From contig CM035358.1 of the NCBI GenBank assembly GCA_020137815.1, positions 3,148,292-3,212,291 on the forward strand: a DNA stretch of 64,000 nt, in the 5' to 3' direction. Source of the stretch: Hormiphora californensis (taxonomy: Eukaryota > Ctenophora > Tentaculata > Cydippida > Pleurobrachiidae). Positions within the stretch are counted from its first letter, which is position 1; each line of letters opens with the position of its first letter. The position numbers and the translations under genes were made by a program. Shown one piece after another: positions 32,101 through 43,521 of the stretch. The notes below the pieces were generated by a model, which did not search any database, was not told where the DNA came from, and worked only from the letters and a program-made list of their open reading frames with translations.

Positions 32101-35100
32101 GAGAGGCACGTATGAACGGTTGTGTAGTAATATACATGTACACCAATATTACAGTCGGACCCCGATTTACCGGGATGCTCGGGGGAAGGGATTTGCCCGG
32201 TAAATAGGGGGTTATGGTAAGTTGGGGTCCGACTGTAGTAGTAGAAAGGTGTTTCCCAGTGCTTTGCAGCAGTAACAGGGCTGCGATATCTATCTACATA
32301 CTCACCCTCTGTTGCCGAGAACCTTGTGACTGAGAGGAGGGTGTGTGAGTCTGGTGTGACTGGAGGGAGGGTGTGTGAGGTGATGTTAGTGTGATAGAGA
32401 GAGTGAAGGTAGTCAGTGGAAATATATTAGTGAATCCACGGGGGGGGGGGGGGAGACTATAGGAAATGGATTATGGAATAAAGAGATGAAGAATGAGATA
32501 AAACGTTTACATGTCATTGAGATTACTGATTTCAATGAGTTGAGAGCTTGAAAACTATTTTTTGAAAAACCCCAAACACAAGGATCAGCAGTAACACACA
32601 CATAATCAGCCCATCAATCACACCATGTCACAATCAGCCCGCACACAAGTGATACAGTGCACTACAGTTCAGTGAGTGTCAGGTGCAACTCATATCGAGA
32701 AAGTGGATGGTATACCCCTGACACACACTGAATCTTATTTTATATTAAACCGAGGTATTGTGGGGCAGCAACAGCATTATATCTTGCTATATAGGCAGGC
32801 CGCATACCTTCGACTTGTTCTGATCTCTGTTTCCCTACAACATAGTATTGGGAGAGTAGTGTACATGCAACATTAACTAGCCCCCATACATTAACAGCTC
32901 CATTCCCTTTTTAGATTATATCGTCCACCCTCCCACATACAAAGTAGCTACAACAACAGCCCCTTCAATAGTTCAGACTCTCTCGTGCAGCCAGCCTTAT
33001 AGTATAAGAATAGTATGGCTCCTTCCCCTGCCCGACCCATGGTAACAGCCCCCCCCATCCCTTAACCAGCCCTGATCCCATAGTCTCTCAGGTGAGGCTC
33101 ACAGCAAATGAAGGCTGCATTCAGCATTCAGCTCACTTCACACGGATATAAAAAAGAAGGGAATTTGCAGGAGATAGTTTAGATGCAAATGCAAGCAAGC
33201 AGGGTTTTAGGGTTTTTATCCAAACCATATGATCCAATAATTCCTTGTAACATCTCAACACGTATAATTGGAAAGAACGTGTAGCATGAAATACGTGTAA
33301 CATGTAATACCAGAGAGAGAAGACCGATTGGTAGCATATCTTACCTCGGCTTTCTTGTTTTTCAACTGAGAAACGTTAATGAACTGAGAAGTTATAAATA
33401 TATGTTTTATGAGGGCCCCTCATCACGACACTTACAACACCCACATAACAACTATAGGAACACTTTTGTAAGTTCAACACACTGCACTACATACCTGGCT
33501 CTCTTGCGATGCAGACGACTGGACATCCTTTACATTTTCACCCTTCGCAGTTCTAAAACACAGAAAGAGTTAGTTTGATCAATAATCAATATCAGTGTTT
33601 TCTAAGTTTGATTCTGGTAATCTGGTTGTTTTGTTTCTGGGGTTTTGGGAACTTACGCATTGAACCCGATAAAGTCGTCATGGTTAGTATTCACGTAGGA
33701 GAGCTCCACTTCTACAAGCTGGTTAACTTGGTCTCTACATGACTGTTCACACTGAGAGAGAGAGAGAGAGGGTGTGTGTTATGTTCTAACTTTATTTGGT
33801 GAGAAAGGGTCCTATCCAGCAATGCAATGAGAGATACGTATTTTCTCTTGCCTTGATAGACCCCGCGGTGTATCAAAATATTGATGTTAGTAGTCTACCA
33901 AATAATAAATATAGCTCCACAAGATATGAAGAGTTGAACTGCTTAGTGCTTACCTCTCGAAGATACCCCGAGACTTGTTGATCTATTTCACTCTGTAACC
34001 GTGGGTAGTTCTTGATCTTGTCAATACACTTCATAATCACCTCGTGCAGTTCGGTCGATACCTGTAACAAGAATAATTTAGGTCAATATAATAAATAATA
34101 TAAGGAACTGAATCTGAGACAGTCTGACAGTACGAAGACCAGTTAAAATCAGGAACCGACCAAAACAAGTAAACAACCAATCAGAACTTGTTATTTAGGT
34201 CACATGACTGGTTATTAGCCAATCAGGGACCAGTATTTCCTGATTTGGTCGGTTCCTGGTTAAAATCTAGCTGAGTCTAACTGTTACCTGTTTGATGCAC
34301 TTCATGGATGGAGGGGCGAGTTGTTCAATTTGCCGCTTAACTGTCATCTCAAACGCTGCATCTGGCGTGAATAGTCCAGATCTGACTCCATGGATATTCC
34401 TAATCGCATACCCGATCTCCTTTCTTAGTTCAGCCTCATCCAGTCTACCCTGAGATATGAGATATATAGAGGGAGACTACTGAATGAAAAGAATGACAAA
34501 TTGTAAAGAGAAGAATATCTCAAAAGACAAATTTCCATGACGTAATCAGACAAGTTAGTACCTCGTTGAGATATCCAGGGAATCGGAGATGGAAAATTGT
34601 GTTAATTTTGGCTCCTCCACTAAGACTTTTAGTGTCAACATTTCCTCCTCCCTCTATCATCTCCTCAAAGTCGTGTGTTACCCGATTAACCATCCTGCGA
34701 GAAATAGGTGAATTGTTGGACAGGGCCCCGTTGGACAGGGAAGTTGCAGTAAATGGGAGAAATACAAGGTACATAATTTGGAAGTTGCAACAAGTAGGGG
34801 AACTTGTGATTCTGGTTGTTAGAAAGGAGTTACTCACTGCATCATGATGCGAGGTCTCGAACTCTTGTCCTCCTTTCCCAGGAATTTAAACTCCTTCACC
34901 TCACCCTCTAGTGACGACATCTGTTGCTCCAGTTTGGACCTCAGGTTGGGCAGCACTTCCCGGATGTGATTTGTTAGTTGCTGAAAGAGGGGGTTTACAT
35001 ATTGTTATTAGCCAATACATACACAGTTTCTGAACAGTGTAGCATATCATTAGTCCAGTGTGTGTAATAGCGTCCTACATCACATATCTCTACCTGGTTT

Positions 35101-35886
35101 AATGTTTTCTGAAGGAAGGCAGTTCCTGCCCTCTCGGCCAAATGTCGGTACGAGGGATGGGAAAGGAAGTACTTCCTCTCGGCCGCCTGGGCCTGCTTTT
35201 ATATCCTTCTTCCCATCAATGTCCTTCTGACTCCTGTTCACGACTCCGATATAGCCTGCGCGCGGGGGTGGTTAGATCTGGGGATGACCGCGCGTTACTG
35301 CGTAGTATGAGATAAAGTGTGCCAGGGAGAGGGCCACTCTAGCTTGTTTTATACCTCTCCTGAGTTGGAGGACTTTGTTGTCCAGGATTTCCTTTGCATC
35401 TGTCCCCTCGTCCATAAGATCTAGTTTGGTAATTACACCAATCGTCCTGATACCTGGGGGGAGGGGAGGCGGAGGGATTATAGAGGATTGGAGTAGAATC
35501 ATTTCTAGAATCTAGAGGGGCTATAATTATAAAGCATGTCGTGTGATTATTGATGTATATAATTCTCTATTAGATCATAGTGTGGCTCCCTGATGCTCCT
35601 TCTAGCATTTAAACACTCTTCCGGGTCACTGTCTCACGCTGACGACGTGTTCAGTTTGTTTAACATTTTACTACCTAGTTTCCCACCACATTACACCGCG
35701 CCCAGTCACACACAACAGCATGAGTGAAACTCTGAAGTAACTCATGATCATGTGTGATGTAACTACCTTCAGGGTCGACTTCCTTGGCAAGTTTCAGGGC
35801 GTCAGAGTTAGCAAGATCGGAGTTAGCGGGGGTTACAGCCAGAATTAGGCAGCTTGGTTTCGTAATAAACTGCATTATCATCCCTG

Positions 35887-35954
<68 letters not shown>

Positions 35955-37321
35955 GAGGGGTAGAGAGAAGAGAGGAGAAGGGGAAGAGAGAGAGAGAGAG
36001 GAAGAGAAGAGAGAGAGAGAGAAAGAAACTGTAGGAAACTCCTCTTTCTCTCTCTCTTCTCCGTGCTCTCTCCCGCGTCTCTCTCTCTCTCGCTCTCTCT
36101 CTCTCTCTTTGCTCTCGCTCTCTCCTACTCTCGAGCTTTGCCCCCCCGGGGTTTTTTTTTTTTCCTTTTTTTTTTTTTTTTTTTTGGTTTTTTTTTTTTT
36201 TCCCCCCCCGGGGTTTTAATTTTTTTTTTTTAAAAAAAAAAGGGGAAAAGGGGGGGAAAAAAGGGAAAAAAAACCCGGGGGGTTTCCGAACACCGGAAGG
36301 AACAATGGCGGGAAAAGGAGAGAGAGTGCCACCACAAAGCAACCAACGTACCCGGATCCACGACCGAAGCGGAAGGTACGAAACATGCCTGGCGCTGCTA
36401 CCAAAGCAGGGGATGAGGCAGACGGGACACTGAGGAGTGAGTCCGGCCCAGAAATAAAAACAAACTAATAATAGTGGCCGTCGGCGAGGGAAGCATACAG
36501 AAGGCACGCGACCTCCAAGAAACCTGTACAAAAAAGATCGCTTGATAACGGGTCGTGAAAACGGGGAAGCCAACCAGGAAAGAGCACCATAGGGACGAAA
36601 ATCCAAGCGCCCAATGACACCACACAGAAGAAATAGAAATGAAGAGATCATATTCACAACACACCGCGCGACCGAGTGACCGACCGAGTGACCGACCGAG
36701 CGACAGACCGACTGCCACCGACTGACCGACTGACTGACCGACCGACCGACTGACCGACCGACCGACCGACTGACTGTCTGACTGACCGACCGACCGACCG
36801 ACCGACCGACCGACCGACTGACCGACCGACCGACTGACTGACTGACTGTCTGACTGACTGACTGGCTGGCCGACTGACTGGCCGACTGACTGACCGACCG
36901 AGAACAGCCTACCAAGTCGCGACATACCCATAACACAATCCAGAACAATCACAGGGACAGCAACTGACAACAAAAACGACAGGCCCATCTGCCCTGCCGC
37001 GAGGGCCGACCGCTGAGCAGGCGCCTCCATCCATCCGCAGCGCTTGAACAGGCAGCCGGACACAGGTCCAAGTCCATCAGGTCAAAATACACACACACAC
37101 TTTTCTCTTTAATTCTTGCTCTGAACTCATTATTCAGAACACTTTTCTCTCATACTAGCTTCCATGCACTTCTCACTCAAAGCATCAAACATCACAAGAG
37201 GGACAGCGAGAGCCCCCCCTCCGCCGCAAACAAAAATTGGCAGTGAAAGAAGTGTGACCTATAGTTGCAGAGGGGAAGAAAAGATAAGGGTTAGGGCGTG
37301 TGCAGTAGTGACTACTGCACA

Positions 37322-37404
<83 letters not shown>

Positions 37405-40367
37405 TTCTCATTCTCTCTCTCTCTCTCACTCAATCTTTATCTCTTTCACTCAGTTTGTTTCCAAAATCATCTAATAAAATTAGATGGCTGCTTTTACATG
37501 CTCTATTACACAACAATAATGTTAAAGATTCTTTCACTTTTAGGCCTCGCAGGCTCGGCCCAAAAGTACAACTACAGAGCTCGCAGGCTCGCTCAGTAGT
37601 TACACTTAGCGTGCCTCGCAGGCTCGGCAGCTAAGTAAAAGGATCTACCTCGACCTGTCGGTCTCGGTTCATTATTGTTGTATTTAGAGCACTCGGCCTT
37701 CGGCCTCGTGCACTAAAAAGTAATAGACCATTTTAACCAGTCATCTAATCATATAGTAACATCTGGGTCGATATATACATGGGGTGAGTAAGAAGTGGAG
37801 TGTGTTACCTGTCATACTGCATCCTACAATGGAATTATTGAACTCTCGTCCCTCAGTGTGAGAGAGAGAATGATAAAGGCCTGCATATGTTTGAATGTAG
37901 TGAGAAAGGTGGAAACAAAGACAGTACACCACTATTATAGTTACACACACACAGCCGCACACAGTGTTCAGTAAACACACAGTGTGCTGCCCTGAAACAT
38001 GATCACTGCCAGCAGGCCCAATTGTCCATTATCCTTCTTTCCTCCCCATTCTACAGACTAAACTACTATTATTATCATTAGAATATTTCTCCATGTGGGG
38101 TCAATACATTTCTACAACTCTTTATTGTGAGTGAGTCACTCACATTATATTTCCTTTGTCACACGCCCTCTCTCTCCATCCCAGGTGTACCCTCACCGAA
38201 TGGGGTTACAACACAAGACCATTACATTGTACGAAGATAGAGGAGTCCCGACTCACATCCCCATGTTACCATCCCGCCTTCCTAACCATGATAGCCATGT
38301 GATAGGAAAGTGGCATCTAGGTTTCTCTCGACCCTCCTTCCTACCGACTAACCGGGGATTTGACAGCTTCTATGGGTTTTACTCAGGACACATAACTTAC
38401 TTTGGACATGAGAATTGGAGCGCTAAGAATGAAAACAGGGGACATGATTTCAGATTTGTAGAAGGTGGTGAGAGTGATGTTGTCCTGGAAAATGAGAGGG
38501 GAGTACACACCTCTATACTCTATGCCAATCGTATCAAGAAGGTGCTAGAGAGGAGGGATAAAGAGAGGGAATTGTTCATCTATCTTGCACCTGGTAACCC
38601 GCACATTCCCTATGAGCCCCCCTCTCATATGGAGCTGAGGTACAAAGCAGCGGGGGTACCGTGGAGTACCAGAGCGGGCCTGATAACTGATGTAGATGAC
38701 CTAGTTGGACAGGCACTGGACATGTTAGAGGATCATGGGATATTGAATGACACTCTTGTTGTGATTACCAATGATAATGGGGCACTCCGCGGGTATAACG
38801 GACCTCTCAGGGGTGGGAAATGGAATATGGGGGAGGGAGGTGTTAGGACCCCTACCATCCTAGTCCATCCTGCCTTTAGAGGAGGTGGGGAGTCTAACCT
38901 ACTGTCCCACGCAACAGACCTGCACGTGCTGCTCGCTAGGTTTGGGAGGTGTGGGGTGGGCAGTTGTGACGTAATTAGTGACGTCATTAGTGACGTCACA
39001 TTGGATGGTACTGATATCCTCCCGCCACTACTGAGGGGAGATAACCCAGACCGGTATTTAGTCATCAACATTGACCAGATCAATAGGGAGGGTGCGGTGA
39101 GAGATACCAGGTACAAACTACACATCGTGTGGTCTAGAAACAACACAGAACTGTCCGAACATGTGTGCGATGTAAAACATCACGTCTCATGCCGTCTAAC
39201 TGATCTACACACAGATCCTTATGAGCAGGATAACCTGTGCTTTAAACCTCCCTACATTGAGATAAAGATGAAGTTGTTAGAGTTCTTGTGTAGAGAAATA
39301 CGGCGAAGTGTGGAGCCATCTAACATAGAACCTGATAGTGCTGTTAACTTTTTAACAGGGAATATTCGTTCATGGAGACCAGTTTGACTTGTGTGTGTCA
39401 GTGAATTGTTGTTTTATATTCACCCAAGTTGTATGATTAGATTTGTGTAATACATCTAAATCTCCCTCCCCCGGTAGATCCAGTCTTGTCTGAATTACCC
39501 CCCCCCCCCCCCCCCCCCGATAGATCCTGTCTAAATCACCCTCATACCATGAGGGGAGAATATCCGAAGGTTGATAGGAACGTCAGATATCCCCTTGTTG
39601 CTTCCCGTCATCCTGTCTGTCTCCGCCTCTATCTCCCTCCTTATCTCCTCAAAGTCTGTAAACTTCTTCCCCTTCGCGTGCAGAAACTCGCCCCATTCTG
39701 GTGGACAGTGTATGTTAGATGATTTATTGGTTAACTGAATTGAACATTCAACAGCGAATTAAATACTAATCAGATGTATTGTACTAAAATAAATTTCCAT
39801 CCTCTTACATTCTCTTTGTGAAGACCGAATATTAAAATGGATATATAAATCAAGTATATCTGCCCACAAAATGGTTATAATAAATTATTACCTCCTCTTT
39901 CGATATAGTTCAACTGCAGAATGAGGGGTCGCCTTGTAACGATACCAGATCCTCGAGGTAGAAAATCTCTGGCAAAATTATTGTTATAATTAAATTATCT
40001 TCAAATTTAGTCCCTAGTATGTAAAATTATTGTTAACAGGATGCTGTTGTATAGCAGCTCTACTAGATATACAACTGAGTGCCAGGAACCGACCGGACCA
40101 AGTAAACAACCAATCAGAGCTCGTTATTTAGGTCACGTGACTGGTTATCAGCCAATTAAGGACCAGTATTTCCTGATTCATTCGGTTCCTGCTGAGTGCT
40201 CACCTCCCTACACAGTTTTCCAGAACACTACTTTTCCCCGCAGACTGCCCTCCCACTACAGCAATCTGGGGCAGGTCTATCACACTGTTCATCCCCACAT
40301 GGGTGAACGCATCTTGTATCTTATTGACCAGGGGAATGAGGGCTTCCATCCCCGCATTGCCTGACAT
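29148..40367 (-). CDS. dynamin-family GTPase (classical, with PH and proline-rich domains)
   Basis: Large GTPase that severs membrane necks in endocytosis. Exons: 40367-40204, 39968-39892, 39697-39548, [one not found], 35883-35767, 35453-35355, 35255-35094, 34980-34838, 34694-34562, 34449-34288, 34061-33954, 33751-33657, 33552-33495, 33365-33345, 32329-32306, 31881-31768, 31602-31478, 31291-31203, 30800-30729, 30585-30395, 30213-30056, 29923-29783, 29618-29481, 29220-29148. Visible: P-loop [11 protein letters not shown], the RRP motif, G4 [12 protein letters not shown], middle domain, PH domain (KKGWLS...REYWFVL), GED (30585-30395) and a basic proline-rich tail ending PSRPARPGM. About 870 codons are found. 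The exon with the G3 motif (DLPG) is missing between 39548 and 35883, in or near the low-complexity block. Exon 35255-35094 has one base too many in an A4 run. Two micro-exons (21 and 24 nt) lie between the middle and PH domains. An arylsulfatase fragment is nested antisense in the 39547-35884 interval. Confidence 0.9.
31288..31425. repeat. ~40-bp tandem repeat in dynamin intron
   Basis: Four imperfect units of ATATCTAGGG plus a G-run and TTAGGAAACAAA next to the acceptor at 31291, copying the polypyrimidine tract (C-run on the coding strand). Confidence 0.7.
32152..32235. mobile_element. 84-bp pogo-like MITE
   Basis: Same CAGTCGGACCCCGATTTACC end as the copies at 5180 and 27655, with the reverse complement at the right, flanked by TA on both sides. 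In a dynamin intron. Confidence 0.7.
34150..34258 (+). mobile_element. 109-bp hAT-like MITE, copy B
   Basis: Same 109-bp sequence family as copy A, flanked by the perfect 8-bp repeat GTTAAAAT (34142-34149 and 34259-34266). It lies in the 226-bp dynamin intron whose donor is at 34287, so the duplication spans +22 to +29. The element and one duplication make up about half of that intron. Confidence 0.9.
35885..37100. other. low-complexity and compositionally odd block, probable assembly problem
   Basis: (GA)n at 35887-35951, then GA/CT-rich sequence to 36130, then a run of pure homopolymers (T, C, G, A tracts of 6-20) to ~36290. A GC-rich stretch follows with (GACC)n/(GACT)n at 36670-36900, unlike the AT-rich surroundings. 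Long open frames here are products of the repeats. Essential exons of both dynamin and the antisense arylsulfatase are missing from the interval around this block. Confidence 0.7.
37325..37400. repeat. (CT)n microsatellite
   Basis: About 38 CT units, preceded at 37292-37322 by the palindrome GGCGTGTGCAGTA/TACTGCACACGCC and followed 80 bp later by the second multi-hairpin element. Confidence 0.9.
37479..37749 (+). repeat. 271-bp multi-hairpin element, copy 2
   Basis: Same length and layout as the element at 26850-27120. Terminal repeats differ (ATTAGATGGCTG / the right end reads as ATTAGATGACTG on the other strand). CAACAATAATG/CATTATTGTTG is shared. The three hairpins keep the loop TCGCAGGCTC but have changed stems: ACTTTTAGGCC/GGCCCAAAAGT, AACTACAGAGC/GCTCAGTAGTT, ACTTAGCGTGCC/GGCAGCTAAGT. 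The last hairpin has GGCC...GGCC where copy 1 has GACC...GGTC. Base changes on one side of each stem are matched on the other. It lies in the dynamin intron that also carries the arylsulfatase. Confidence 0.85.
38185..39387 (+). CDS. arylsulfatase B/I/J-like protein, C-terminal part only
   Basis: Sulfatase-family hydrolase, probably lysosomal or secreted, acting on sulfate esters of glycosaminoglycans if the family holds. The visible part starts at a splice acceptor (CCATCCCAG, 38176-38184) and runs 400 codons to a TGA at 39385-39387. Recognisable are the block before GKWHLGF (Lys and His of the active site), [43 protein letters not shown] and GEGGVRTPT. The N-terminal part with the metal-binding Asp pair and the CxPxR motif, whose Cys becomes formylglycine, is not found upstream. 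It should lie near the odd block at 35885-37100. Either the exon is lost from the assembly or this is a 5'-truncated pseudogene. It lies antisense inside a dynamin intron. Confidence 0.75.
   Translation: MYPHRMGLQHKTITLYEDRGVPTHIPMLPSRLPNHDSHVIGKWHLGFSRPSFLPTNRGFDSFYGFYSGHITYFGHENWSAKNENRGHDFRFVEGGESDVVLENERGVHTSILYANRIKKVLERRDKERELFIYLAPGNPHIPYEPPSHMELRYKAAGVPWSTRAGLITDVDDLVGQALDMLEDHGILNDTLVVITNDNGALRGYNGPLRGGKWNMGEGGVRTPTILVHPAFRGGGESNLLSHATDLHVLLARFGRCGVGSCDVISDVISDVTLDGTDILPPLLRGDNPDRYLVINIDQINREGAVRDTRYKLHIVWSRNNTELSEHVCDVKHHVSCRLTDLHTDPYEQDNLCFKPPYIEIKMKLLEFLCREIRRSVEPSNIEPDSAVNFLTGNIRSWRPV
40083..40191 (+). mobile_element. 109-bp hAT-like MITE, copy C
   Basis: Flanked by the perfect 8-bp repeat CTGAGTGC (40075-40082 and 40192-40199). 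It lies in dynamin intron 1, whose donor begins at 40203, so the duplication occupies +5 to +12. Confidence 0.9.
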
Positions 40368-41140
40368 GGTGGCTGGAAGAGATCTGAGTTATGGCATCGG
40401 CCAAGGACAGGTCGAAAGATACAAATTGACAAGGATTATCTAAACTCGTTAAGTTTGAGATCAAGTAAATCCATCACGGGACATCCGAGAGACTATAGAG
40501 CGAAGTGGATGATTGCTCATTGCTGACGGTTCGGCTTAGACTTTGGAGTTAAATGAACGGATTATTCTTAAAATATACACTTGTTTGTTTGTTTGTTTGT
40601 GATTGCTGCGTCTGGAGGATGACCTGCCCGAAAGTAGTAGAGACCGCACCGAACACGCTTATTAGGCGCCCCAGCACGTCCTCCACTCCGCCGTAGCAAG
40701 GCCACCAATCAGTTTATGCAGAGCATGTTACTTTAGACGCTCCAGGAAGACCGTGGTCAACCACTGGCGACACCGAGCGGCGAGAGCCGCACGGCGTCGA
40801 TAGGGGTATCACACTACTCCTGGCCTAAATCAAATTCTAAGGTTTGTGTTAAGCTGGATCAGGTATCGTTTTTCCTTTGAGATACACTTGTAAGAATAAA
40901 AATCCCCCTCGTGGAAATGTAGGAGGATGGTGGTCGGTGGAGACGGTCGGCGGTTGGGCGTAACTCGTAAGTTATTGTGTTACCGATCAAAAAACTTAAA
41001 AAAAGGAAAGAAAAATTTCGAAAACGAAATTGAAAAATAAAATGCAGCTCCATTAAAAAACAATACAAGGTGAGCCGCGCTACGTACGCGCAAAACAAAC
41101 ACGCGCGCTTAAAACCTTTTATTTGAAATGAGCTGCTTTT
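40368..41140. other. dynamin upstream region
   Basis: Presumed promoter and 5' UTR of dynamin (minus strand). It contains a (TTTG)n stretch at ~40582-40600 and a GC-richer block at 40600-40810 without a recognisable gene. No TATA box or other clear core-promoter motif was identified. Confidence 0.4.
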
Positions 41141-41360
41141 AGTGGAAGCTCTTACAGTAATTCCCACGCCCCGTGGGAAAGTTTTCGAGCGTGGGAAAGT
41201 TTTCAAACCGTGGGAAAAGAGAGATACATACAATAACTAAGAAAAAACAATTTATTTTTTATAGTTATTGTATGTATCTCTCTTTTCCCACGGTTTGAAA
41301 ACTTTCCCACGCTCGAAAACTTTCCCACGGGGCGTGGGAATTACCGTAAGAGCTTCCACT
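41141..41360. repeat. 220-bp near-perfect foldback
   Basis: AGTGGAAGCTCTTAC and the following ~80 bases are repeated in reverse complement at the right end around a ~30-bp centre. Each arm carries three GTGGGAAA(A/G) motifs. If the ends are TAGTGG/CCACTA, the flanks would be TTT on both sides. MITE-like; family not assigned. Confidence 0.75.
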
Positions 41361-41559
41361 ATTTAGTTCTCAGAGAGCTTGTTTGTGTCATTTCTTTAGA
41401 TGCCGAAGAAGCATTAAAAAAACAATCTCTATATAAACTCAGAAGTCAGATTCAACGACAAAATTCATAACTAAAAGCCATGCCATCGCCCATCATATTC
41501 ATACCGACTCAAATAAGTTGATGGGCTAAATTTCGGAGACTTGAAGCGCGTGATTGATT

Positions 41560-42183
41560 CAGGGACGGCGCTGGGCCTTGGGCCCAGCAAGTTCCTGGGT
41601 GTCCGGGGCCAGGGGCGGCAGCCTCGGTCAGGGGGTGTGGGGGGTGAAACCCCCCACAAGCAGGGTCCAGGGGCGCAGCCCCGGCGGGGGTGTAGGGGGC
41701 AGAGCCCCCGCAGGCAGGGTCCAGGGGCTGCAAGCCCCGGTGGGGGTTGAGGGGGCGAAGCCCCCCGAAAATTTCGGACATTTTGAGGCGCTTTTAAACG
41801 ATTTTAAGCATTTCTGAACTCCTTTTGTGAAAAATGGAAAAAAAGATGAAAGTTTTCTGATCACAACAAAAAAAAAACTCATCCGCGCGCACACAACTTT
41901 CTGGGTGAACCGGACACCCTGGTCATGTCAAAATGCACTGTGGCGCGCGGAAAAACCCTCTTTATGCTCTGCCGTGCGTTACAGGTGCGCGCAGTGAACC
42001 TGGGTGTCCGGCATGCCGCGGCAGAGCTCCGGACACCCGGCTGCGCGCAAATCCAAAATTTCGCAGTTTTCACCGATTTTTTTCAAATTCTTTTTGTTTT
42101 TTTCCATTTTTTCTTCTTTTCTCTCTCCGTCTTTTTGGTCTGGGTGTCCGCGGACACCCGGACACCCACGAGCGCCGTCCCTG
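41560..42183. mobile_element. 624-bp non-autonomous hAT-like element, GC-rich
   Basis: Ends CAGGGACGGCGCT / AGCGCCGTCCCTG, flanked by the perfect 8-bp repeat GATTGATT (41552-41559 and 42184-42191). CAGGG ends with an 8-bp duplication are typical of hAT elements. The left half is a chain of GC-rich hairpins of the form GGGGGC..AGCCCCC, repeated three to four times with GGGTCCAGGGG between. The right half is T-rich. No transposase is visible. Confidence 0.85.
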
Positions 42184-42243
42184 GATTGATTTGCGCGTTA
42201 TTGCTGTGCAGTGTGCACGCCACGCTGTTATTTTGTAAATTTG

Positions 42244-42404
42244 CAATGAGGCCCCTCGGAAATGTTCAAGTCATGCACAATCAAGTCACGCCCACCAATC
42301 ACAGTACAGCGCAGAACGCGCGAAGCACTCCGCGCGTTCTGAGCTGTGATTGGTGGGCGTGACTTGATTGTGCATGACTTGAACATTTCCGAGGGGCCTC
42401 ATTG
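42244..42404. repeat. 161-bp foldback
   Basis: CAATGAGGCCCCTCGGAAAT and about 55 further bases are repeated in reverse complement, around a short centre with GCGCGAAGCACTCCGCGCG. It lies 52 bp right of the 624-bp hAT-like element. Confidence 0.8.
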
Positions 42405-43521
42405 ACTGAATTTGAATTGTGATCACACGGAACGAAACTTTTCGGTGACAACCCCGGGAAACGTTGAAAAGCGCTGCCTTATCGGGGGCCAGCAGCGTTT
42501 GCCAACGGGATACGTTAAAATCTGGGTGTTTTGAGTGTCAGCACTTACAGTTTTTAGGGTTGGGGATAGGGCTTTAGATTTCCTTAGATGATTGAATCAT
42601 ACTATTATTAAAGCAAATAGGGAAATCCCATGTCCCGTTTTTTTAACCAAATATGGCACAAAATTCCTGGAAATGGCCTTTTGCACGTGTTGTCCCTAGA
42701 GGGACCCTGGCAACCTGCCAGCTTGAGCCTTAAACTGCACGTGCATCCTTGATTCATCTCTCTGCCGGTTGTGTGATTGATCGTTTGCTCGATTTGATCT
42801 GTTCACCACGTTTCGTGAACATGACTACTCAACTTCAACACAATCGCCAGCGAGTTTGGAGGAGCCATATGTCCCAAACTGGCGCTGACGCCTATAGACT
42901 ACGTGATAGAATCCTACAAAAGAGGTGATTATTATTCAAAAAATGTTGTCAACACACGTAATAACAAAGTATCAATGGCACTAATAAGAAATGACAGTAA
43001 TACGTGAAAGTATTTTGAAAATGTGCTCCTTCATAAAATACTTCAGGACCTGGCAAAAGAGGACCCGTGGTTTTTCCGTCGAAAGAATCCCTGTGGTTAA
43101 TTTACCTGATAAATTTACTGATTTTAAAAATTTCAAATGATACTACACTATTTGCTTAGTTTACTGTATGACCATTTACCATCCCCGACATTCGCCCGTA
43201 GGGCGAGCGGGCTTACTAGTAATAATAATTGAATTAGCCAAAAGGTTAAGTGGCTTAGTGGATAGAGCTCTAAACACTAAACCACTTAACCGTTTTGGCT
43301 CTACAGAGCCTTTTTTAGTGCAGGGTGCTTTTTGGCTGCGCACACCTGTGAACAGGTCTTTAAACACCCAGATAGTAATTAGTAACGGCACCCGACCTCG
43401 TGCATCATTAAAACAGTGAATATCCCATGAACTATAAACCCCTGACCCCAGCCGCCTTATAGGTAAGTTATACCATGTACCACCCTCCCCGCTACACAAG
43501 TCGGGCAGTATATCGTGTTAA
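42405..43521. other. intergenic stretch with no confident gene
   Basis: A short plus-strand frame at 42822-42926 (MTTQLQHNRQRVWRSHMSQ..., 34 codons) ends near a possible GTGATT donor and could be a first exon, but nothing downstream supports it. At ~43240-43300 GGTTAAGTGG.TTAGTGG is matched by its reverse complement around GAGCTC. CTCCTTCATAAAATACTT at 43024 matches the block at 5822-6480. Confidence 0.4.

Noticed and set aside
35878-37063. Long minus-strand frames of [12 protein letters not shown]-type repeats
   Set aside because: Produced by (GACC)n/(GACT)n and (GA)n tracts; no real protein features.
37741-37980. Minus-strand frame [13 protein letters not shown] considered as the missing dynamin G3 exon
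   Set aside because: It lacks DLPG and any similarity to the expected stretch; kept only as a note.
41471-42362. Gly/Pro/Arg-rich frames in the GC-rich hAT-like element
   Set aside because: Translation of repeated GC hairpins in several frames on both strands; no coding signature.
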